NCBI RefSeq assembly: GCF_022180385.2
Contig: NZ_BQME02000001.1
Coordinates: 2,067,678-2,131,677, forward strand
Reading direction: 5' to 3'
DNA from: Paenibacillus sp. L3-i20
GTDB taxonomy: Bacteria > Bacillota > Bacilli > Paenibacillales > Paenibacillaceae
DNA: 64,000 nt
Below the pieces are notes generated by a model. That model did no database searches and was not told the DNA's origin. It worked only from the letters and a program-made list of their open reading frames with translations. The stretch's first letter is position 1, and each line of letters starts with the position of its first letter. Made by a program: the position numbers and the translations under genes. Below are positions 52,914-60,657 of this stretch, one piece after another.

Positions 52914-53876
52914 ATGTCAACGAATACAACATCAACAACAAAAACAGCGGGGATTCATCACATAACAGCATTTGTTCGCAATCCACAACAAACAACAGAT
53001 TTTTACGCTGGCGTATTAGGACTTCGCTTAGTCAAAAAGACGATCAACTTCGATGCACCTGAAGTCTATCACCTTTACTTCGGTGACGATGCTGGAAGCC
53101 CAGGAACGATTATTACTTTCTTCCCTTGGGCAGAATCCCGTAAAGGACGTGTTGGAGGAGGGCAAGTCGGCATTACAAGTTATGTCGTGCCAGTAGATGC
53201 CTATTCATTCTGGAGAGAGCGCTTAGTGCGACTTGGCGTAGAGGTGCAGGAAACGGAACGCTTTGGGGAACAGTATTTGCAGTTTACTGATCCTGATGGG
53301 CTAAGGGGAGAAATTGTAGCAAGAGAAGAAGGTGCACTTAGCAAGTGGTCATTCGGAGGTATCGAAGCGGAAAATGCGATTAAAGGTTTTGGTGGAGCTG
53401 TGTTGTTCAGTACTGAACCTGCTTTAACGGGGAAGCTTTTGCAGGAAGTGATGGGGCTTGAGAAAGTTGGCGAAGATGCTGGTTATGCACGCTTCAAATC
53501 GTTTGGTGAGATAGGTAACATTATTGATGTTAATGTGGAGGCAATGGCTCCGGGTTCAGGCGGAAGCGGTACTGTTCATCACATAGCTTGGAGAGCAAAA
53601 GACGACGCTGAACATGAAGTATGGAGAAATCATGTAGCTAACAGCGGCTACCAGCCAACACCAATCGTAGATAGACAATATTTCAATGCGATCTACTTCC
53701 GTGAAGAAGGCGGCATATTGTTCGAGATCGCTACAGATCCTCCTGGTTTTGCTAAAGATGAGGAGGCAGCACATTTGGGTGAGAAACTTATGTTACCAGA
53801 ATGGTATGAGAAGCATCGTACTGAAATCGAAAAGATGTTGTTGCCGTTCACAGTAAGAGAATTGGAGGGAATATAA
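52914..53876 (+). CDS. mhqO: Ring-cleaving dioxygenase of the VOC fold (MhqO-like)
   Basis: The 320-residue protein has two glyoxalase/VOC modules. The first contains GIHHITAFVRNPQQTTDFYA, and the second contains GSGTVHHIAWRAKDDAEHE and IDRQ-YFNAIYFREEGGILFEIA. Putative Fe ligands are His in GIHHI, His in TVHHI and Glu in LFEIA. It would open quinol or catechol rings to detoxify quinones. The start is ATG 52914 with AGGAG 9 bases upstream; the TTG two codons earlier has no advantage. It lies 2 bp before mhqD. Confidence 0.9.
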   Translation: MSTNTTSTTKTAGIHHITAFVRNPQQTTDFYAGVLGLRLVKKTINFDAPEVYHLYFGDDAGSPGTIITFFPWAESRKGRVGGGQVGITSYVVPVDAYSFWRERLVRLGVEVQETERFGEQYLQFTDPDGLRGEIVAREEGALSKWSFGGIEAENAIKGFGGAVLFSTEPALTGKLLQEVMGLEKVGEDAGYARFKSFGEIGNIIDVNVEAMAPGSGGSGTVHHIAWRAKDDAEHEVWRNHVANSGYQPTPIVDRQYFNAIYFREEGGILFEIATDPPGFAKDEEAAHLGEKLMLPEWYEKHRTEIEKMLLPFTVRELEGI

Positions 53877-53878
53877 GA

Positions 53879-54493
53879 ATGAAACATATATTTAAACAAG
53901 GTACGGACCCGAATTCACCTGTATTGTTATTGTTGCATGGAACAGGCGGAACGGAGCGGGATTTACTTCCACTGGCGGAGTTAATCTCGCCTTCCTCCTC
54001 CGTGTTAAGTGTCCGAGGTAATGTACTTGAGAATGGGATGCCGAGATTTTTTCGGAGACTAGCCGAAGGTGTATTCGATATCGAGGATCTTATTTTCCGG
54101 ACGGGGGAGCTACATGATTTCCTTGATCAAGCTGCGGCAGAATACGGCTTTGACCGTAGCAATATTGTAGCTGTCGGCTACTCAAACGGTGCGAATATTG
54201 CAGCAAGCTTGTTATTCCACAATAAAGATGCCTTAAAGGGAGCAATTCTGCATCACCCAATGGTTCCAATTAGAGATGTAGTCCTCCCGGATATGACGGG
54301 TCTTCCTTGCTTTATCGGAGCAGGAGAAAATGATTCCATGTGCACTCCTCCTGAAACAAAAGAATTAGAGCGCTTATTAAATGGAGCAGGTGCAGCAGTT
54401 ACGGTTCATTGGGAGCACTTCGGACACCAATTGACTAGCACAGAAGCAGCGGCTGCTGCTGCATGGTTCGGTCAAACATTCGGAAATAAATAA
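53879..54493 (+). CDS. mhqD: Alpha/beta-hydrolase (MhqD-like carboxylesterase)
   Basis: The 204-residue protein is a phospholipase/carboxylesterase-type hydrolase. It has LLLLHGTGGTERDLLPLAEL (oxyanion region), the nucleophile GYSNGANIAASLL (Ser in G-Y-S-N-G), Asp in GENDSMCTP and His in HFGHQLT. It probably hydrolyses the ring-opened product of MhqO. The ATG lies 2 bp after the mhqO stop, so the two are co-translated. In B. subtilis mhqD lies in mhqED, separate from mhqO; here they are joined. Confidence 0.9.
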   Translation: MKHIFKQGTDPNSPVLLLLHGTGGTERDLLPLAELISPSSSVLSVRGNVLENGMPRFFRRLAEGVFDIEDLIFRTGELHDFLDQAAAEYGFDRSNIVAVGYSNGANIAASLLFHNKDALKGAILHHPMVPIRDVVLPDMTGLPCFIGAGENDSMCTPPETKELERLLNGAGAAVTVHWEHFGHQLTSTEAAAAAAWFGQTFGNK

Positions 54494-54518
54494 TCCAGCT
54501 GTACGAAAAGGGGAGAAT

Positions 54519-55133
54519 GTGTTGATCGCTATTGATCCGAAAAACCAGGATGTTAAGGAAAATTACAAGTTGCTTATCGGAAGTGTTATTCCGCGTCCAA
54601 TAGCTTTTGTATCAACACTCTCCGAAGATGGTGTGTTGAACGCAGCTCCATTTAGCTTCTTCAACATCGTGACGGCTGATCCTCCGATGATTGCGGTATC
54701 GGTCCAGCGGCGAAATGGAGAACAGAAGGACACAGCACGCAATGCAATTAGTCGTGGACAGTTTGTTGCTCATATTGCAGATGAACATTACATTGAAGCC
54801 ATTAACGAAACGGCGGCGAGCTTGCCGCCTGACGTTAGTGAAGTACAGTTAGCGGGACTAACGGCTGTTGCAAGCACCAATATAGAAGTGCCAGGAATTG
54901 CGGAAGCGAGAATTCGCATGGAATGTGTGCTGGAACAAGCGTTACCGCTTGGAGGAACGGATGGGTCACCCTCATGTGATCTACTCATCGGCCGAGTGGT
55001 GCAATTCCACATTGACGATGCCCTCTACAACAATGGTCGCATTGATGCTAATGGTCTACAGCCAGTCAGTCGCTTAGCAGGCAACGATTATGCGAAGTTA
55101 GGCCAACAATTCACGGTGATTCGACCAAGTTAA
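54519..55133 (+). CDS. Flavin reductase-like FMN-binding protein
   Basis: The 204-residue protein has the split-barrel flavin reductase domain (PF01613): YKLLIGSVIPRPIAFVSTLS, APFSFFNIVTADPPMIAVSV and a KDTARNAI helix. The C-terminus LQPVSRLAGNDYAKLGQQF is typical of the YwrF group. GGGGAGA precedes GTG 54519 or TTG 54522. Its position as the last mhq gene suggests a flavin-dependent step in quinone defence, although the specific reaction is unknown. Confidence 0.88.
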   Translation: MLIAIDPKNQDVKENYKLLIGSVIPRPIAFVSTLSEDGVLNAAPFSFFNIVTADPPMIAVSVQRRNGEQKDTARNAISRGQFVAHIADEHYIEAINETAASLPPDVSEVQLAGLTAVASTNIEVPGIAEARIRMECVLEQALPLGGTDGSPSCDLLIGRVVQFHIDDALYNNGRIDANGLQPVSRLAGNDYAKLGQQFTVIRPS

Positions 55134-55192
55134 GTGATTGAGTGTGAAAGATTAAACGTAAATAACATGTTCTTATTAGATAATATTCTAGG

Positions 55193-55227
55193 AATGAGTT
55201 CGGTGATGCACCGGGCTCATTTCTTTT
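55193..55227 (+). terminator. Terminator of the mhq unit
   Basis: AATGAG-CGGTG and CACCG-CTCATT arms with a 3-nt loop are followed by TTTCTTTT. Confidence 0.8.
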
Positions 55228-55333
55228 AGTTTTTCCTAAGTGATATAGAAAGTTGAATTTCATGATTTCAAGATGGGTCAGGAGGTAATGCATGGAAGTT
55301 ATACAAGGCCATGTCACTTTGACAATCTTTTTA

Positions 55334-55362
55334 TTGAAACGGAACGTATGTTCTGATACAAT
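55334..55362 (+). promoter_or_regulatory. Sigma-A promoter with LexA (SOS) box in the spacer
   Basis: TTGAAA (55334-55339), a 17-bp spacer and TACAAT (55357-55362) form the promoter. The spacer contains GAACGTATGTTC (55342-55353), a GAAC-N4-GTTC palindrome with an RNRY centre. The arrangement is the same as at 28400-28428. It points to the leader ORF and the MFS gene. Confidence 0.7.
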
Positions 55363-55384
55363 GGAGGATAGGGGTAATTCCTCA

Positions 55385-55453
55385 ATGAGACTAGTCCTGT
55401 TACTAAGATATTTTTTTAAGGGGTTGTTTTCAAAATATCGAATATGGAAATGA
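55385..55453 (+). CDS. Candidate 22-residue leader peptide upstream of the MFS exporter
   Basis: An ATG at 55385 opens a 22-codon frame ending TGA at 55451. It begins MRLVLLLRYFFKGLF and ends in a basic, aromatic tail. The peptide is cationic and amphipathic. AGGGG lies 10 bases upstream and a GGAGG further away, so initiation is plausible but not strong. The frame contains an 8-bp inverted repeat (GATATTTT 55407-55414, AAAATATC 55432-55439). It could be a translational attenuator for the exporter (its MRL start recalls macrolide-arrest leaders), a small SOS-induced membrane peptide, or noise. No homologue was checked. Confidence 0.45.
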   Translation: MRLVLLLRYFFKGLFSKYRIWK

Positions 55454-55497
55454 CTTAATAATAAGAAATAGAAAACAGAGATAAGAAGGGGGTAGTT

Positions 55498-56757
55498 ATG
55501 TTACATACCGAAGACCAGAGTAAAAACCATTGGAAAAGAAATATTATTCTCTTTATGAGTAGTCAAACCTTATCATTATTTGGCTCCGCATTAGTGCAAT
55601 ATGCGATTATGTGGCATATTACGCTCACTACAAAATCGGGCATGATGATGACATTATTTATTATTTGCGGGTTCATTCCTACTTTTTTGTTATCGCCATT
55701 TGCAGGCGTGTGGGCGGATCGCTTCAATCGTAAATATCTCATTTTAATAGCTGATGCCATGATAGCAATTTCAACGTTGATGCTTGCCATTACTTTTTTA
55801 CTCGGTTATAAAGAGAATTGGTTATTGTTTGCCATCGCTGCTGTTCGTGCGCTGGGAGCTGGTATCCAAACGCCGGCGGTGGGGGCTATATTACCTCAAA
55901 TTGTACCGGCCGATAAGCTGACAAAAGTAAATGGAATAAATGGAACTCTTCAAGCGCTTATGATGTTTGTTGCGCCTATAGTCAGTGCGATGTTGCTTTC
56001 AATGGCAACAATTGAAGTGATATTCTTTATTGATGTTGTTACGGCATTGCTAGCGGTCGTAATTTTATTATTCTTTTTGAAAATACCGTTGCATCAAAAG
56101 GCAGCCGATCAACAAACAACTAGTTATTTGGAAGATTTTAAAATGGGATTAAGCTATATTAAAACCCATCCATTTCTTAAAACCTTCTTTATTTTTTTCG
56201 CCATTTTCTTTGTGTTGATGGCACCAGCTGCCTTTTTGACGCCACTACAAGTAACACGCAGTTTCGGAGATGATTATTGGCGATTGACTGCCATTGAAAT
56301 TGCTTTTTCTGTTGGAATGATGGCTGGAGGAGCTATTATTGCATCATGGGGAGGCTTCCGCAACAAAGTCTATACGATGACATTTGCGAGCCTGGTTATG
56401 GGCGTTTGCACGATGGTTTTGGGTGTTGTACCAATATTTTGGATATATTTAGCGGTGATGGCTATATTCGGTGTTGCGATGCCAGTCTTCAGTACACCGA
56501 CGACCGTCTTACTGCAAGAAAAGGTAGACCCGGATTACATGGGACGAATATTTGGTGTATTCGGTATGATCTCGACTTCCATGATGCCAATTGGCATGCT
56601 AATATTCGGACCGCTATCGGATGTGATCGATATTGAATGGTTGCTTATTGGTACAGGTTTGTTGATGGTTATATTCTCCATTATATTTATTCGTAACAAA
56701 CGTTTGGTTGAAGCTGGAATGCCGGTTGAAATAGAAATAGCTGTAGAACAAAAGTAA
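55498..56757 (+). CDS. MFS drug exporter, Mef/macrolide-efflux-like
   Basis: The 419-residue protein has twelve membrane helices and the MFS_3/enterobactin-exporter pattern. It begins IILFMSSQTLSLFGSALVQY, the MFS motif A is FAGVWADRFNRKYLI, and AVRALGAGIQTPAVGAILPQ follows in helix 4. Similar proteins include macrolide (Mef) and other antibiotic exporters. AAGGGGG lies upstream of ATG 55498. It lies 45 bp after the leader ORF and about 135 bp after a LexA-type promoter, so control by DNA damage and/or leader translation is suggested. Confidence 0.88.
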   Translation: MLHTEDQSKNHWKRNIILFMSSQTLSLFGSALVQYAIMWHITLTTKSGMMMTLFIICGFIPTFLLSPFAGVWADRFNRKYLILIADAMIAISTLMLAITFLLGYKENWLLFAIAAVRALGAGIQTPAVGAILPQIVPADKLTKVNGINGTLQALMMFVAPIVSAMLLSMATIEVIFFIDVVTALLAVVILLFFLKIPLHQKAADQQTTSYLEDFKMGLSYIKTHPFLKTFFIFFAIFFVLMAPAAFLTPLQVTRSFGDDYWRLTAIEIAFSVGMMAGGAIIASWGGFRNKVYTMTFASLVMGVCTMVLGVVPIFWIYLAVMAIFGVAMPVFSTPTTVLLQEKVDPDYMGRIFGVFGMISTSMMPIGMLIFGPLSDVIDIEWLLIGTGLLMVIFSIIFIRNKRLVEAGMPVEIEIAVEQK

Positions 56758-56876
56758 GGGATTAATTAATGTAGAATGCATGTGCTGTGTGTTATCTCAT
56801 TATCGGGACTACTAGAGAGCACTAGAACTCGATTGGGAAACTAGGAATATAATTGTATTGAATATATGTGAACGTG

Positions 56877-56921
56877 AATACATCGTCATGTGAGGCTTCT
56901 GCCTTGGGCGGTGTATTTTTT
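56877..56921 (+). terminator. Terminator of the MFS gene
   Basis: AATACA-CGTC and GGCG-TGTATT arms surround a 19-nt loop and are followed by six T. Confidence 0.65.
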
Positions 56922-57175
56922 ATGTTTAGATTCATTACTTGCTGTCGTTATATTGATCTCATATCAAAATTTCTTGAAAATAATTCAAAGATTAGAGTAA
57001 TAATTTAGGTAAATTAGACCTATGTCGAATCCTGCTGAAGCATTGATATATCTGTATTTATAGGGAAAAAAGACTAATCATTTGTCATATATTAGATAAT
57101 TATATAATCGAATAGTCCCGAATAGTGTCTAAAGGCGTTGGAATGTGTAGGAAATATGTGCTATTCTGTCGGTAA

Positions 57176-57194
57176 CTAATATTTACAATATTAG
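57176..57194. promoter_or_regulatory. Perfect 19-bp palindrome upstream of the Tad-like cluster
   Basis: CTAATATT-TAC-AATATTAG lies about 100 bp before the first gene of the cluster, in an AT-rich stretch (56922-57295) with no other gene. It could be an operator. A loose TTGTCA…TATAAT pair (spacing 15) lies about 90 bp upstream; I do not assign a promoter. Confidence 0.45.
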
Positions 57195-57295
57195 ATTTAA
57201 CAAGGATTATAAGAATCACTTCCCTCAGTATGCAGAACATACCTATAAGAAGTGTTTAATAATATATGGGGTCTATTAGACTAATTAAATGACTT

Positions 57296-58180
57296 GTGAG
57301 TGATGCCAACATGTCTAATGATTCAGATTTATTTCGTTTTAATAGGAAATTAGTAATACTTCTAATGCTAGTGATTAGTGCTTTACTTTTGTCCATATTC
57401 GTTTTTAGAAATCAAATAGATGATTGGCTATGGGGCAAAAGCCCTCTAACTGAGAGCCAAGTAGTATCACTAACAGCAAAACAAATGGATACTATTACTT
57501 CTGATTTTGCTGACAAAATATATGATAACATCTCAACTAATATAGATTATTTAGAGCCTAGCTCTTTTAATAGCATTAAAAGCAACATTCATTCCTGGCT
57601 GCAATTATCACTAGATTCAGACATCTTGAATTTAATTGCATTAAATTCGGAAAAAAAAATACTCCGTATATTTATTTCGTCAGGAAAACCGTTTAGTTCG
57701 GAGGGCGAGTCCAAGGGGGACTTGAACTTCGATCGCAATATTAAAGATTTTGGATTTCAGATTCAGGATGGAGAGTGGTGGCTGAGGCTGACACTATCAA
57801 ATGCTATTATTTCCTATTCTGACGCAAAGTTAGGAGAAGGAGACAGTCATTCAGTTCGACAAGCAGAACAAATGTTGAATCGTTTCATCGGGGCAAGGAA
57901 GTTTGCAATAGTGACACAAGATTTCATTACTGACACATCAATATTGGATCCTGTGAGTTTAGAGATCGGCATAGAACGGTCTATTCCTTATACCTATAAT
58001 GCATCTTTGGAGCAAAGCGCAATTTATTTGGAGTCTCTTCAACTATCTGGATGGGCAATTGATTCAATAGAAGCGGGGGAGCTTTATTTGGATTTTTATT
58101 TGTCAAACAGGGATTCGAAAGCAAGAGCTATTGTTTTAGAGGGCAGTTTAAAGGTCTTTTATTGGGGGACGAAAAAGTGA
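57296..58180 (+). CDS. Membrane-anchored protein of unknown family, first gene of the Tad-like cluster
   Basis: The 294-residue protein has one membrane helix (KLVILLMLVISALLLSIFVF, about residues 18-37) and a 255-residue extracytoplasmic part rich in predicted strands, without a recognised domain. The start is GTG 57296 or ATG 57311; both have weak ribosome sites. It overlaps the CpaB-like gene by 4 bp (GTGA), so it belongs to the cluster. A role as an assembly-platform or periplasmic-side component is inference from position only. Confidence 0.65.
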   Translation: MSDANMSNDSDLFRFNRKLVILLMLVISALLLSIFVFRNQIDDWLWGKSPLTESQVVSLTAKQMDTITSDFADKIYDNISTNIDYLEPSSFNSIKSNIHSWLQLSLDSDILNLIALNSEKKILRIFISSGKPFSSEGESKGDLNFDRNIKDFGFQIQDGEWWLRLTLSNAIISYSDAKLGEGDSHSVRQAEQMLNRFIGARKFAIVTQDFITDTSILDPVSLEIGIERSIPYTYNASLEQSAIYLESLQLSGWAIDSIEAGELYLDFYLSNRDSKARAIVLEGSLKVFYWGTKK

Positions 58181-59238
58181 ATATCGAATGGAACTTCAAG
58201 ACGATTGCGATAATGGCTGCTGCTGTTGTTTTGTTTATCGGAACGAACGTAGGTCAATACTACGTTATTTGGAAACCGAAGATAAACGATATGAAAGTTT
58301 CTTATGAAGAAAGAATCGCGGTTCTAGATGCAGAGCTTCAAAGAATCGGACCTATTGTAAGCGTGTGGGCGATCAAGGACGAGGCCGAAGATATGTTTGC
58401 TGGCAGGCAGATTACACAGGACGACTTGATGATGAGGGAGCTGCCGGAATCTTTTGTCACCCAGAGCTTAGTTTTGAACCCGGAAACCATCTTAGGAAAA
58501 TATTATCGCATCGGCATGCTTCCAGGTACGTTGTTGTCGACAGACATGGTTATGGAAGATCCGCTGGACGATACGATTAGAGAGTACGATGTTGTTGCCA
58601 GTGTAATGCCGATCGGATTAAAGGTTGGCGATTATATTGATTACCGTATCATCTATCCTCTAGGAGAAGATTATATTGTCCTTCCGCATAAGCGAGTAGA
58701 GGCGATTCATGACAAGACGATCAAGCTGAAGATGAGTGAGACGGAAATCCATTACTATCAAGCGGCATTAATTGATTTCTTCTTACAATCGAAAAATGGT
58801 GCAACGCTTTATTTGACGAAGTATTTGGAGCCGGGCATTCAGAAAGCTGCAACCCCTTATTATGCCGTTCCAAAAAATATTTTAGCGATAATGACAGCCA
58901 ATCCGAATATTTTGGAAACGTTGAATGGAAGCATAAATGATCAAACAAGAAAGATTATAGATGCGGGCAATGCAAATGTAACTCAGGAAGTTGGGGGAGA
59001 TATTGCACAAGGACGCGGTGAAGTTTCAGGTAAAATTGATGCGGGCGAAACAGAGTTTAATAACTTAGAAGAGGAATTGAGGGAAGCAGCGGAACAAGCT
59101 GCTCTTGCTGAAGGTGAAGGGTTAGCTCCATCTGAGCCAACAGCTCCAAGTGCCGAACCTGACGCAGGAGTGACGCCTTCCGATCCATCCTTACCGGCAA
59201 ACCCGATCCTTGAAATTGAGAAAGGTGTCGTGGAGTAA
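58177..59238 (+). CDS. CpaB/RcpC-like SAF-domain protein
   Basis: The 353-residue protein has one N-terminal membrane helix, a short coiled segment (KVSYEERIAVLDAELQRI) and a SAF-type region, VWAIKDEAEDMFAGRQITQD followed by DLMMRELPESFVTQ and YRIGMLPGTLLSTDMV. This fits CpaB, which supports pilus assembly outside the membrane. The last 90 residues are an Ala/Pro/Glu-rich tail (PSEPTAPSAEPDAGVTPSDP), likely a wall-spanning linker. I start at GTG 58177 with GGGGGA 7 bases upstream; this overlaps the previous stop by 4 bp. CpaB proteins are about 250-300 residues, so the tail is additional. Confidence 0.75.
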   Translation: MNIEWNFKTIAIMAAAVVLFIGTNVGQYYVIWKPKINDMKVSYEERIAVLDAELQRIGPIVSVWAIKDEAEDMFAGRQITQDDLMMRELPESFVTQSLVLNPETILGKYYRIGMLPGTLLSTDMVMEDPLDDTIREYDVVASVMPIGLKVGDYIDYRIIYPLGEDYIVLPHKRVEAIHDKTIKLKMSETEIHYYQAALIDFFLQSKNGATLYLTKYLEPGIQKAATPYYAVPKNILAIMTANPNILETLNGSINDQTRKIIDAGNANVTQEVGGDIAQGRGEVSGKIDAGETEFNNLEEELREAAEQAALAEGEGLAPSEPTAPSAEPDAGVTPSDPSLPANPILEIEKGVVE

Positions 59239-59810
59239 TGCAAATAGGTGTATACGGATATACCGATAAGCGCCCTGTCATCTATGCGCTAATGAAGTTG
59301 CTTCAAACTACTGGCGATGTCGCATTGTTCAGCAATAATCGGCATTATAAACGTTTGTTGGAGGAGGGCGAGTCTCAAGGACATATGGCGAATATTATGA
59401 TTGCCATATCTGACGCGACCCCTGATGAAATTTTCAAAGAAGTGGGCTATACACCAGATGATTTCGAACATGTCATTTTCGATATTCAAGATACGATACC
59501 CGACAACTTGACCCATGCCATCTATGTAAAAACGTATAATCCGAACGAGGATGAACGGGCGTTCCTAGAACTTATTGGTGATTACCGGGTAATTAAACTG
59601 AACTACGACGGGAAAAGTGAAAAAAATGCGATCAACGTCATCCCTTCCACGAGTATGTGGAAGTCGATTGAACAAATCGAATTTTACAAGATATTGAATC
59701 CCATCCCGTCCAAAGAATTGAATAAAGGGCTTGCAACCATGCTGGCCCCTTCTCTACAAATCACAATGAAATCGGCATTCACGTTGCTCAACAGGAAGTG
59801 GTCGAGATGA
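59238..59810 (+). CDS. Degenerate MinD/CpaE-like protein without a P-loop
   Basis: The 190-residue protein begins MQIGVYGYTDKRPVIYALMK, a strand-loop-helix start like that of ParA/MinD proteins. The loop YTDKRPV lacks the KGGxGKT residues, so nucleotide binding is doubtful. The rest alternates strands and helices (HVIFDIQDTIPDNLTHAIYV). Its ATG overlaps the CpaB-like gene's stop by 1 bp. Its position between CpaB and CpaE-like proteins suggests a structural paralogue of CpaE. The family call is low confidence. Confidence 0.6.
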   Translation: MQIGVYGYTDKRPVIYALMKLLQTTGDVALFSNNRHYKRLLEEGESQGHMANIMIAISDATPDEIFKEVGYTPDDFEHVIFDIQDTIPDNLTHAIYVKTYNPNEDERAFLELIGDYRVIKLNYDGKSEKNAINVIPSTSMWKSIEQIEFYKILNPIPSKELNKGLATMLAPSLQITMKSAFTLLNRKWSR

Positions 59811-60595
59811 AAATATCGGTTATATCTCCCGATAGGAGACAAGGCGGAACAACGATCAGCATAATGCTCGCTATAGCATTGGCACAAACACAAAATTATA
59901 CGACTTGCTTAACTTACACTGGAAATAATAATTCTTCCATCTCGGGAGCGCTTGGGATTAAGCCATCTGAGGACAAAACGAGAAGTATAACACAAGTTAT
60001 AAAGCTGTTGGAGGCAAACGCTATTTCTGGCGATGAGATATTAGATTATTGCATTCAGGTGCCTGGAGTTCCGAATCTGCAAATGATTGATACGGCATCA
60101 GACTCGATCTCAGACGAAGAAAATGCGAAGCTTCTGAAATTCGCAATTAGCAACTTGTCCCATCAAATTGTTATTACGGATGTTACGACCGAAATTTATG
60201 AGGAAATTACAGATATCATTATCGAAAATTCCGACTTAATTGTAATGGTTATTACACAATCCAGAGAAATAAAAGAAAAGCTCAGACATTGGGAAGCGGC
60301 CAAAATTATGGCCAAGCTGAACAAGAAGGGGCTTGTCTTCATTGTAAATCAATATGATCCTTACGTTGAAGCGTTTAGGGACACAAGTAAAAATATGAAG
60401 CTGAAGCATGCTCGTTGCGCCAAAATTTCTTATAACCCGTTTATAAAGCGAACTAGCAATATAGGTAAGCTTCAAACGATTTTGCCTTACATTTTGGAAA
60501 AAGATCCTCGTGTAATGGAGTTGAATAATGATTTGAAAGAATGCTTGACCGTAGTGCTTGCCAATCTGGGGAAACGAATGGTGTGGACTTCGTAA
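59807..60595 (+). CDS. CpaE/TadZ-like MinD-family protein with altered Walker A
   Basis: The 262-residue protein begins MKISVISPDRRQGGTTISIM. The deviant Walker A normally reads KGGxGKT(T); here the corresponding stretch is DRRQGGTT, lacking the GKT lysine, though QGGTT keeps its Gly and Thr residues. Later segments (LQMIDTASDSISDEENAKLL, LIVMVITQSREIKEKLRHWE, VFIVNQYDPYVEAF) follow the MinD fold. I start at ATG 59807, which overlaps the previous stop by 4 bp; the ATG codons before it lack a ribosome site. It probably localises the Tad apparatus. ATPase activity is doubtful. Confidence 0.75.
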   Translation: MKISVISPDRRQGGTTISIMLAIALAQTQNYTTCLTYTGNNNSSISGALGIKPSEDKTRSITQVIKLLEANAISGDEILDYCIQVPGVPNLQMIDTASDSISDEENAKLLKFAISNLSHQIVITDVTTEIYEEITDIIIENSDLIVMVITQSREIKEKLRHWEAAKIMAKLNKKGLVFIVNQYDPYVEAFRDTSKNMKLKHARCAKISYNPFIKRTSNIGKLQTILPYILEKDPRVMELNNDLKECLTVVLANLGKRMVWTS

Positions 60596-60602
60596 AGAAG
60601 AA

Positions 60603-60636
60603 CTAAGCTTAGTGCTATGAAGAGCGCACAGCTTAG
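60603..60636. repeat. Hairpin between the CpaE-like and TadA-like genes
   Basis: CTAAGCT and AGCTTAG arms with an inner GTGC/GCAC stem form a hairpin in the only sizeable gap of the cluster. There is no T-run. It could affect mRNA processing or stability. Confidence 0.55.
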
Positions 60637-60657
60637 CTTGATTGGAGGGAAATAAGT

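Noticed and set aside
59553..59564. GAACGGGCGTTC as a LexA box
   Set aside because: It lies in the middle of a coding sequence (codons for E-R-A-F) with no promoter, so it is probably chance.
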